From assembly GCA_022360105.1 (NCBI GenBank), contig JAKSDL010000185.1:1-5337 (forward strand): 5,337 nt of DNA, in the 5' to 3' direction. Position 1 is the stretch's first letter; each line of letters opens with the position of its first letter. This stretch comes from Pseudomonadota bacterium. GTDB taxonomy: Bacteria > SAR324 > XYD2-FULL-50-16 > JAHJRI01. Positions 1 through 5,337 of this stretch are shown one piece after another. The position numbers were made by a program, and so were the translations under genes. A model generated the notes under the pieces. That model ran no database searches. It saw only the letters and a list, made by a program, of their open reading frames with translations, and was not told the origin of the DNA.

Positions 1-700
1 AGACTAATGGATGTGTTGTTAGTTGAAAATTTGAATCCTTTGCAAGAAATTGTTTTGTTTCTCTGTTGTAAAAGATAAAAATATTATTAAAGAAAGACTC
101 CCACGATAAAACTTTTTTGCCTTCTTTGGTTAACTTAAAAGTTCGCAATGTATTAGGCTGCTCTGTATTAAAATCAATAATCTTCAACGTAACTTCTTTT
201 TTTAGTTTCCCGTTTTTTCTGTAGTTTTTATCAAATAAAAATACGAAGTGCTTTTTTAAATCCTTCAAAGCATAGCCCCCGTACAAATGTTCATCCATGG
301 AGTTGCAAATAATATAATACTTGTAAGTTGCTTTTTCCAAATTAAATAAAAGAAAACGACGTGTTTGGATGTAACCCGTATACTGGCTAGAAAATGGCGG
401 CAAAAATGATGTTACACCTTCCACGTAATCGGAAAAGTCCTTTTTTAGAACGTCGAAAGTTAAAGCATTATTTTCAAATCTGATGAGAGATATTGAGTTA
501 TCCCAGGTTGTACCAATCGCATTATCCACAAACACTGGGAACACTTCGATGCCGTGTGTTCCGGGAACCATAAACCTTCTTCTTGATAAGTCTTTTTGTG
601 CAGCTAATTCAAGATTATATATCGGTTGCTTTTCCGCCAAAACGGGTATTATAGAAAAAATCGCTGAGATAAAAATAAAAAGTAAAAAGTTGCGACCCAT
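1..700 (-). CDS. Paralogue A: exported propeller-like family protein, C-terminus cut by the window edge
   Basis: I recognise no named family. Translating from the ATG at 700 gives 233 open codons up to the edge. Homology to the neighbours predicts roughly 145 further residues to the left of the window. Residues 1-22 form a signal peptide (hydrophobic stretch about 5-20, likely cleavage after VLA at 20-22), so the product should be exported. Then follow the family blocks: EVFPVFVDNAIGTTW (52-66), VLKKDFSDYVEGV (84-96), IQTRRFLLFN (111-120) and TTHPLV at the visible end. It matches paralogue C best: in the stretch ending at THPL, 32 of 44 residues are identical, including LSWESFFN and FYNRET. 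One oddity is around 137-150, where the EHLIDV block of the other copies reads EHLYGGYALK. The start lies 14 bp after the stop of B. An AAAGGA sits about 21 nt upstream, too far for a normal ribosome binding site. Confidence 0.88.
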   Translation of the reverse strand, partial: MGRNFLLFIFISAIFSIIPVLAEKQPIYNLELAAQKDLSRRRFMVPGTHGIEVFPVFVDNAIGTTWDNSISLIRFENNALTFDVLKKDFSDYVEGVTSFLPPFSSQYTGYIQTRRFLLFNLEKATYKYYIICNSMDEHLYGGYALKDLKKHFVFLFDKNYRKNGKLKKEVTLKIIDFNTEQPNTLRTFKLTKEGKKVLSWESFFNNIFIFYNRETKQFLAKDSNFQLTTHPLV

Positions 701-714
701 CTGATTTATTATGT

Positions 715-1848
715 TTACTGATCCTTTAAAACCCATCGGGTAATATGGCTAAATTGATTAACTGCTATAAGACTTGTGGGATTGACGGTCCAAAGTACCT
801 CATCGGCTCGTTCATCGGTTCCTAAACTGACTGGATTTTCCACATAGTAGGGTAGGCTTTCATCAATAGGCATTGCAAAATATTCGTCTGTACTTCTACC
901 TGTTGAATTGAAATTTTTTGTTTGTGAAATAAACAGCCATTTTCCATCTAATGAAATTGAAAAACTGGTCGCAAGTTCTGGTCGGTAAATTATTGGTATT
1001 GATGAAGTAGTCTGTTCCTTCCAATCCACAATCCAATATTTTGACTTTCCCCTTACAATTGCAAAAGGTAGTTTGGGGTGGAATTCGAAGAATGTTAAGT
1101 CTGTTTCTTTTAAATCTTTGTGGCTATTGATGAGTTCAACTAGAGGGTGAGTAGTTTGTCTAAATTCATAATCTAAAACTTCAAACTTTTTAGTATCGAT
1201 ATTGTATAAAAAGAACATGTTATTTGATACGCCTAGCCATAATTTTTGATTTTTACCGTCTTTGCTTAGAGGATACGCTTTTTTTTCTTTTGGCTCACCA
1301 GTGCTCAAATCAACAATTTTTAACTTGAATTCATGATGTCGTCTTCCGTTTGTTTTTGTGGATTTATGTATTTTGAAAACGAATTGTTTTTTTGAGAAAT
1401 TGTATAAATTAACATCAATTAAATGCTCATTAATACTGGTAGTTATATTGTAATACTTGTGTTCCCCATTGATCATATCAAAAAGAAGGAATCGCCTTGT
1501 CTGAATATATCCCATGTATTGATTTGAAAATGGGGACAAGAAACCTTGTACTCCCTCGACATAATCCGAAAAATCTTTTTTTAAGACCTTAATTTTAATT
1601 GTCCCGTTTTTGAAGTGGATCAGGGAAATGGAATTATCGTATGTCGTTCCTATCGCTCCATCCACAATAACCGGGAAAACTTCAAAACCGGGTTTACCAG
1701 GGACCCTATACTTTTTTCTGCAAAAAGTCCCTTCTTTGGCCTGATCAAGTCTGTATATGGGTTCTACATCGCCTGATAAAAGCATAGCGGGGAATAGCAT
1801 AGCAGCAATGATGAATGGTAAGAAATAGTATCCCAGAAAACGACTCAT
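715..1848 (-). CDS. Paralogue B: exported propeller-like family protein, 377 aa
   Basis: Complete gene, function unknown. Residues 1-25 are hydrophobic and look like a signal peptide (core about 8-24). The cleavage site is unclear: the AxA seen in A and C is replaced by LLSG before DVEPIY, and no cysteine follows, so it is not a lipoprotein. Family blocks: EVFPVIVDGAIGTTY (56-70), VLKKDFSDYVEGV (88-100), YIQTRRFLLFD (114-124), EHLIDVN (141-147), TTHPLV (232-237), FHPKLPFAIVRGK (256-268), SISLDGKWLFIS (297-308), YFAMPID (323-329), and LWTVNPTS...HITRWVL (352-374). The DGKW and HPKLPFA segments resemble beta-propeller (PD40/TolB-like) blades; that is inference. It resembles D most: 41 of 66 residues are identical over 121-186. 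The start at 1848 gives the family's usual length. It overlaps the stop of a five-codon mini-ORF that has its own GGAGGG site. It lies 15 bp after C and in the same frame. Confidence 0.93.
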   Translation of the reverse strand: MSRFLGYYFLPFIIAAMLFPAMLLSGDVEPIYRLDQAKEGTFCRKKYRVPGKPGFEVFPVIVDGAIGTTYDNSISLIHFKNGTIKIKVLKKDFSDYVEGVQGFLSPFSNQYMGYIQTRRFLLFDMINGEHKYYNITTSINEHLIDVNLYNFSKKQFVFKIHKSTKTNGRRHHEFKLKIVDLSTGEPKEKKAYPLSKDGKNQKLWLGVSNNMFFLYNIDTKKFEVLDYEFRQTTHPLVELINSHKDLKETDLTFFEFHPKLPFAIVRGKSKYWIVDWKEQTTSSIPIIYRPELATSFSISLDGKWLFISQTKNFNSTGRSTDEYFAMPIDESLPYYVENPVSLGTDERADEVLWTVNPTSLIAVNQFSHITRWVLKDQ

Positions 1849-1876
1849 TTTGGTTGGCCCATTTTATTGACCCTCC
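1845..1876 (-). promoter_or_regulatory. GGAGGG site and five-codon mini-ORF leading into paralogue B
   Basis: GGAGGG (1876-1871, inside the last codons of C) stands 8 nt before an ATG at 1862. That ATG opens a five-codon frame (MGQPK) whose TGA at 1847-1845 overlaps the ATG of B as ATGA. This is the only well-spaced Shine-Dalgarno-like sequence at any junction in the window, and it serves the mini-ORF, not B itself (22 nt away). It could couple translation of B to the mini-ORF. It could equally be chance, because GAG GGT simply encodes the E-G of the LEGQ terminus of C. Confidence 0.3.
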
Positions 1877-3000
1877 AACACCCAGCGAGTTATGTGGGAA
1901 AATTGATTTACTGCAACCAGACTGGTTGGGTTAACAGTCCAAAGAACATCGTCTGGCTCCTCATCAATTCCCAAGCTGATTGGGTCTCCCAAGTAATAGG
2001 GTATGTTTTCGTCGACCGGCATGGCGTAATATGCTTTTACTGATCGACCAGAAGAATTCAATTTTACAGTTTTTGACAACATAAACCATTTGCCATCAGG
2101 CGAAATTGAAATTTTATAAGAAAATTCAGGCCTGTAGATAATTGGAGTCAAAGAAATCTTGCTATCTTTCCAGCTTGCGATCCACATCTTTGTTTTTCCT
2201 TTAATAACCGCAAAAGGTAACTTTGGGTGAATTTTAAAAACAGTATCTGGATATGTGTTTTTCACATCTCTGTATTCATTTAAGACTGAAATTAGGGGAT
2301 GCGATGTCGGCTGAAAATTCGAATCCATTACCAGGTACTGATTAGTTTCCCTGTTGTAAAAAAAGAAAAGTTGATTAAAAAAGGACTCCCAAGAAAGAAT
2401 CAATTTTCCTTCTTTAGTTAAAATTAAAGTTCTTAAAGTTTTCGCACTCTCCTCTTTCAATTCGGTGATTTTAAGTGCAATTTCTTGTGACTTTTTTCCA
2501 TTTTTCCTGGACGTATTATCCAAAAGAAAAACAAACTGTTTCTTTTCGAAATCAATGATATCAACATCTATCAAATGTTCGTTTATTGTATCACAAATGG
2601 TATAGTACCTATAGGTCGCTTCCTGCAAATTAAACAAAAGAAACCGCCGGGTTTGAATGTATCCCATGTATTGATCAGAGAAAATGGGTAGAAAACCTGA
2701 AACTCCCTCAACGTAATCCGAAAAATCCTTCTTAAGAACATCTATTTTAAATCTCCCGTTCTTAAAACGAATCAATGATATGGAATTGTTGTAGGTCGTC
2801 CCGATTGCATTATCTACAAGAACTGGAAAGACTTCGGTACCTAGTTTTCCCGGGACTTTGTATATTTCTTTTCTGAAGGATGCTTCCTTGGCATTTTTAA
2901 TCGTATAAATCGGTCCTTCTTCGGCTAATATAGGTGCAGCAACCATTACCATTGCAATAGTGATGGGCAGAAAGAAATCATATTTCAGAATACGAATCAT
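1864..3000 (-). CDS. Paralogue C: exported propeller-like family protein, 378 aa
   Basis: Complete gene, function unknown. Residues 1-26 form a clear signal peptide: basic start (MIRILK), hydrophobic core about 9-23, and likely cleavage after ILA at 24-26. Conserved blocks: EVFPVLVDNAIGTTY (56-70), VLKKDFSDYVEGV (88-100), YIQTRRFLLFN (114-124), EHLIDVD (141-147), TSHPLI (232-237), IHPKLPFAVIKGK (257-269), SISPDGKWFMLS (298-309), YYAMPVD (324-330), and LWTVNPTS...HITRWVL (353-375). It has the best PD40-like motif of the A-D group (SPDGKW), which supports a beta-propeller-like fold. Residues 121-240 match A much better than B or D over the last third, for example SWESFF and FYNRET. The start is 13 bp after the stop of D, with no Shine-Dalgarno-like sequence in front of it. 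The second-last codon pair, GAG GGT, forms a GGAGGG site just before the junction with B. Confidence 0.93.
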   Translation of the reverse strand: MIRILKYDFFLPITIAMVMVAAPILAEEGPIYTIKNAKEASFRKEIYKVPGKLGTEVFPVLVDNAIGTTYNNSISLIRFKNGRFKIDVLKKDFSDYVEGVSGFLPIFSDQYMGYIQTRRFLLFNLQEATYRYYTICDTINEHLIDVDIIDFEKKQFVFLLDNTSRKNGKKSQEIALKITELKEESAKTLRTLILTKEGKLILSWESFFNQLFFFYNRETNQYLVMDSNFQPTSHPLISVLNEYRDVKNTYPDTVFKIHPKLPFAVIKGKTKMWIASWKDSKISLTPIIYRPEFSYKISISPDGKWFMLSKTVKLNSSGRSVKAYYAMPVDENIPYYLGDPISLGIDEEPDDVLWTVNPTSLVAVNQFSHITRWVLEGQ

Positions 3001-3002
3001 TG

Positions 3003-3016
3003 TGAATAGTTATTCA
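3003..3016. repeat. Short perfect inverted repeat in the D/C gap
   Basis: TGAATA and TATTCA face each other across a 2-bp centre (GT), filling most of the 13-bp gap and including the TGA of D. It is AT-rich and the loop is too small for a stable hairpin. It is too weak to call a terminator and has no U-tract. It could be a protein site or chance. Confidence 0.25.
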
Positions 3017-4153
3017 TTGATCTTCTAAAACCCAGCGGGTGATATGACTGAACTGATTTACTGCAACTAGGCTGGTAGGATTGTTTGTCCAGACTACCTC
3101 ATCGGGCTTATCATCGACTCCCAAACTGACAGGATCACCTAAATAATGAGGCAATTTATCATCGATAGGCATTGCAAAGTACTCTTTTTGGATCTTACCT
3201 TGTAATCCGAGTGATTTCGTTTTCGAAACAAACAGCCACTTTCCATTTTGAGATATCGAAAAACTGGATGCCTGTTCTGGTCTGTAAATAATTGGTATTA
3301 AATTCGGATTTCGTTCTTTCCAATCAATTACCCAAAACTTGGTCTTACCTCTAATAATCGCAAAAGGTAGTTTTGGATGGATTCGGAAAGATGTTACAAT
3401 TGATTTTTTAAAATCCTTATGCTCGTTCAGTATTTCGATTAATGGGTGTGTTGTTGGACTAAATGTCGAATCTATGACTGAGTATTTCTTTGTTTCTACA
3501 TCTAATAAGAAGAGTTTATCATCAAATGTGTATTCCCATAACAGGCGATTTTTTCCCTTTGAGCTTAGCGAATAATTTCTCATTACCTCTGGTTTTCCAC
3601 TGCTAAGATCTATTGCCTTAAGTGTAAACTCATCATGCTTTTTTCCATCAATCCTGGAGGACTTATGTGTTTTGAAAACGAATTGCTTACTAGAATGGCC
3701 GTACACATTGACGTCAATCAGGTGTTCTTTAATAGTATTTATAATGTTATAATATTTGTGTTTTGCATTGACCAAATCAAAAAGCAGAAATCTCCTGGTT
3801 TGGATATAACCAATATAATGATTTGAAAACGGGGGCAAGAAAGCCTGCACTCCTTCAACATAGTCAGAAAAATCTTTTTTCAGTACCTCAATTTTCATAG
3901 TCTTATTATTGAAGTGGATAAGCGAGATTGAATTGTTATAGGTTGTTCCTATAGCACCATCAACAAGAACTGGAAAAACTTCAATTCCAAGATTATCAGG
4001 AACGTTGTAAGTTTCCTTCTTGATCACTTCCATATTCAGATTTTCCAGTGAATAAACGGGTCTCATGGTCGATTCTGCGGCTGGTGATGCAATGGCAATC
4101 ATATTTAGAAGAAGAAAAAAGATTAGCTTTACAAGCCGGCAGTTGGTTGCCAT
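3014..4153 (-). CDS. Paralogue D: exported propeller-like family protein, chimeric 5' end, 379 aa
   Basis: Complete gene, function unknown. I place the start at the ATG at 4153 (MATNC), 4 bp after the stop of E. The in-frame ATG at 4180 would add nine lysine-rich residues encoded by DNA that is already the end of E. The 4153 start fits the family's length, and the same start recurs in E. Residues 1-26 form a signal peptide (core about 8-24, cleavage near SPAA at 23-26). Blocks: EVFPVLVDGAIGTTY (58-72), VLKKDFSDYVEGV (90-102), YIQTRRFLLFD (116-126), EHLIDVN (143-149), TTHPLI (234-239), IHPKLPFAIIRGK (258-270), SISQNGKWLFVS (299-310), YFAMPID (325-331), and VWTNNPTS...HITRWVL (354-376). The first 38 or so codons are almost identical to those of E, while the rest follows B, C and A. 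The usual TVNPTS is TNNPTS here, and SPDG is degraded to SQNG. Confidence 0.92.
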   Translation of the reverse strand: MATNCRLVKLIFFLLLNMIAIASPAAESTMRPVYSLENLNMEVIKKETYNVPDNLGIEVFPVLVDGAIGTTYNNSISLIHFNNKTMKIEVLKKDFSDYVEGVQAFLPPFSNHYIGYIQTRRFLLFDLVNAKHKYYNIINTIKEHLIDVNVYGHSSKQFVFKTHKSSRIDGKKHDEFTLKAIDLSSGKPEVMRNYSLSSKGKNRLLWEYTFDDKLFLLDVETKKYSVIDSTFSPTTHPLIEILNEHKDFKKSIVTSFRIHPKLPFAIIRGKTKFWVIDWKERNPNLIPIIYRPEQASSFSISQNGKWLFVSKTKSLGLQGKIQKEYFAMPIDDKLPHYLGDPVSLGVDDKPDEVVWTNNPTSLVAVNQFSHITRWVLEDQ

Positions 4154-4175
4154 TTTTCTATTTGGCTTCTTTGGG
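4043..4175 (-). repeat. Direct repeat copy 1 (E/D junction and 5' end of D)
   Basis: This 133-bp segment covers the last codons and stop of E, the 4-bp gap and about the first 37 codons of D. By hand alignment it matches 5205-5337 without gaps, with 6 mismatches (127 of 133). Left of 4043 the similarity falls quickly (about 12 of 20 in the next block). The repeat continues to the window edge in the other copy, so its full length cannot be seen. Confidence 0.9.
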
Positions 4176-5315
4176 TTCATCGATTACCCAGCGGAACATG
4201 TTTTCGTAGGAGACTTTGACGAAACTGGTGGGGTTGACCGTCCAGAGATAGTCGGCAGAAAGCATAGTATGGCTTTGCAACTCGACGGGGTCATCCAGGA
4301 CATAGTCCAGCTCGGGATTGACGCGAAACACGTAGGCATACTGGGGTTCTTTGGGATTATCTTCAACATCGTTTTTGGCGAACTGAACCACTGCGTAGTT
4401 GCCGTCAGGAGAAAAATCGTAATAGCGTGAATAACGAGGAAAATAAATGAGTGGGATCAGATCGTCACCTGCCGATTCCCACTTGGCAAGATATAGTTTA
4501 TTCCTGCCCGCAACCAAAGCTATGGGCAAGGTGGGATGAAACTTTATTGAATTATATGACGAGCTGATATCTTTTGATCCGTTGTAAAGGTTTATAATTG
4601 GGTGGGTATCGAACCTGAAATGAGTATCGATGGCTTCTAATTTTTTTTCGTCGTTATTATATAGAAATATTTTTCCATCCTTGGCTTCGAGCATATTTTT
4701 TATTCTCTTGCCTGGACTCATGTCAAATAATGAAGATTCCCCCGGTGGGTCAGTGCTGAAATCATAGATCTTCAAAAAGTTGCCAGCTCCATAGTTTTCA
4801 ATATAAAAAACATATTGCTTTCTTTGCTCATCGATAGCGGAATAATCTAGAACATAATCCCATCCTCCTTGGTGAGATCGAATACTGTAATAGCGATGGG
4901 TCTTTTCCCTCAAATCATAGAGAAAAAAGCGGCGGGTCTGCACCCAGGTGATAAAATTGGGAGAAGGGGCCGAACGAAATTGGCAGGAACCGCTAATGAA
5001 GTCCGAGAAATCCTTTTTAAGAACCTCTGTGCTGAGACCATCACCAAAGGGTGTGTACCATTTCTCTTCGAACTTTATGATAGACAAAGCGTTGCCGACC
5101 TGATTTGTGCCAATGGCATTATCGAACAGGACTGGGAAAACACCATCCAGCAACCTGTTTTTCAGGTTATACTCTTTTTTTGGAATCACATCCAGTTTTA
5201 AACCTTCCAGTGAGTAAACGGGTCTCATGGTCGATTCTGCGACTGGTGATGCAATGGCAATCATATTTAGAAGAAGAAACAAGACTAGCTTTACAAACCG
5301 GCAGTTGGTTGCCAT
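4158..5315 (-). CDS. Paralogue E: divergent exported propeller-like family protein, 385 aa
   Basis: Complete gene, function unknown, and the most divergent copy. The start at 5315 (MATNC) is preceded by the tail of another gene with stop TAG 4 bp upstream, the same arrangement as at D. Residues 1-26 form a signal peptide, nearly identical to that of D. Shared blocks survive in altered form: VFPVLFDNAIGT (59-70), EVLKKDFSDF (97-106), WVQTRRFFLYD (124-134), HRYYSI (140-145), DTHPII (236-241), FHPTLPIALVAGR (259-271), FSPDGNYAVV (301-310), and LWTVNPTSF...MFRWVI (357-377). FSPDGNYAVV is a good PD40/WD40-like blade motif and the strongest fold clue in the window. Unlike the others it ends in a charged tail (DEPKEAK) instead of LEDQ/LKDQ. 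Its DNA is visibly richer in G+C: 31 of 60 at 4921-4980 and 30 of 60 at 4201-4260, against 13 of 60 at 1381-1440 in B. Confidence 0.93.
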   Translation of the reverse strand: MATNCRFVKLVLFLLLNMIAIASPVAESTMRPVYSLEGLKLDVIPKKEYNLKNRLLDGVFPVLFDNAIGTNQVGNALSIIKFEEKWYTPFGDGLSTEVLKKDFSDFISGSCQFRSAPSPNFITWVQTRRFFLYDLREKTHRYYSIRSHQGGWDYVLDYSAIDEQRKQYVFYIENYGAGNFLKIYDFSTDPPGESSLFDMSPGKRIKNMLEAKDGKIFLYNNDEKKLEAIDTHFRFDTHPIINLYNGSKDISSSYNSIKFHPTLPIALVAGRNKLYLAKWESAGDDLIPLIYFPRYSRYYDFSPDGNYAVVQFAKNDVEDNPKEPQYAYVFRVNPELDYVLDDPVELQSHTMLSADYLWTVNPTSFVKVSYENMFRWVIDEPKEAK

Positions 5316-5337
5316 TTTTCTATTTGGTTTCTTTGGG
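5205..5337 (-). repeat. Direct repeat copy 2 (F/E junction and 5' end of E)
   Basis: Partner of the copy at 4043-4175, in the same orientation. It holds the end of F, the same 4-bp gap and the first codons of E, including the signal peptide. The six differences are single-base substitutions with no indel. Some are silent and others conservative, such as V versus A before the cleavage region. The match stops only because the window does. Confidence 0.9.
5320..5337 (-). CDS. C-terminal tail of a sixth paralogue (F), cut by the right edge
   Basis: Reading leftwards from the edge, CCC AAA GAA ACC AAA TAG encodes PKETK followed by a stop. This differs by one residue from the PKEAK end of E, and the stop lies 4 bp before the next ATG in both cases. 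I infer an E-type paralogue immediately upstream. Only five sense codons are visible, so the call rests entirely on the match to the E/D junction. Confidence 0.6.
   Translation of the reverse strand, partial: PKETK

Larger units (their letters stand above)
1..5337 (-). other. Tandem array / putative operon of at least six paralogous exported-protein genes
   Basis: Seen: five minus-strand genes, and the terminal codons of a sixth, follow each other head to tail with gaps of 4, 4, 13, 15 and 14 bp and no unrelated gene between them. All readable products align with one another along their whole length. Inferred: they are co-transcribed from a promoter beyond the right edge, because none of the gaps could hold a promoter plus a terminator. 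The array runs off both ends of the window, so its true size is unknown. There is no non-coding stretch longer than 15 bp, which leaves no room for other features. The role of the array is unknown; several sequence-diverged secreted copies suggest variation in binding specificity or dosage, but the sequence does not prove either. Confidence 0.85.

Noticed and set aside
483..704. Plus-strand open frame of 73 codons
   Set aside because: It is antisense to the N-terminal part of A, whose minus-strand reading is clearly homologous to four other genes.
1770..1848. Lipoprotein signal in paralogue B (LLSG resembles the start of a lipobox)
   Set aside because: The residue after LLSG is aspartate and the nearest cysteine is at residue 43, well beyond a signal peptide.
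3001..3016. Rho-independent terminator between D and C
   Set aside because: The 6-bp AT-rich arms have a 2-bp centre, with no GC stem and no T-tract following.
3339..3826. Two plus-strand open frames of 78 and 63 codons (3339-3575, 3635-3826)
   Set aside because: Both are antisense to D, and I see nothing in either translation to support a gene.
3014..4180. Longer version of paralogue D starting at 4180 (388 aa, lysine-rich MNPKKPNRK extension)
   Set aside because: The extension is encoded by DNA that is the end of E in another frame. It would place charged residues before the signal peptide, and the ATG at 4153 gives the family length and recurs identically in E.
4184..4369. Minus-strand open frame of 61 codons in another frame within E
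   Set aside because: It lies inside E in a different frame; the E frame carries the conserved NPTS and RWV blocks.
4065..4430. Plus-strand open frame of 121 codons
   Set aside because: It lies antisense across the E/D junction, has no homologous counterpart of its own, and overlaps two clearly conserved minus-strand genes.
4869..5201. Plus-strand open frame of 110 codons
   Set aside because: It is antisense to the conserved N-terminal half of E, and its translation shows no recognisable domain.

Overview
The window is one uninterrupted stretch of a tandem gene array on the minus strand. It holds four complete genes, a fifth cut by the left edge, and the last codons of a sixth at the right edge. 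All five readable proteins are paralogues of about 377-385 residues with an N-terminal signal peptide. No other gene type, RNA gene, mobile element, CRISPR array or recognisable promoter or terminator is visible. The composition is AT-rich, the genes are tightly packed and the signal peptides look bacterial, so the host is a bacterium, probably Gram-negative with the products in the periplasm or secreted. I cannot name a taxon from the sequence.

Layout in the direction of transcription (right to left): F (only the terminal codons and stop, 5320-5337), E (4158-5315), D (3014-4153), C (1864-3000), B (715-1848), A (1-700, C-terminus off the window). The gaps are 4, 4, 13, 15 and 14 bp. They are too short for independent promoters or terminators, so this looks like a single polycistronic unit whose promoter lies beyond the right edge and whose end lies beyond the left edge.

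The proteins share blocks from end to end: a VFPV...AIGT block, a VLKKDFSD block, a QTRRF block, a THPL/SHPL block, an HPxLP block, a (P)DGKW/PDGNY block resembling PD40/TolB-type beta-propeller repeats, and a C-terminal W-T-x-NPTS...RWV block. About seven strand-rich segments can be counted, so my working model is an exported seven-bladed beta-propeller-like protein. No catalytic motif, lipobox or conserved cysteine is seen, and I assign no function or gene symbol.

The array records its own history. E is the outlier in sequence and G+C, while A-D form a closer group. D carries the signal peptide and 5' end of E (127 of 133 bp identical, including the intergenic junction) on a body of the A-D group, so it is a chimera. 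Bodies of D and B resemble each other, as do C and A, which suggests that a two-gene unit was duplicated. Most of what deserves a second look is this combination of a secreted, propeller-like, recombining paralogue array with no recognised family.
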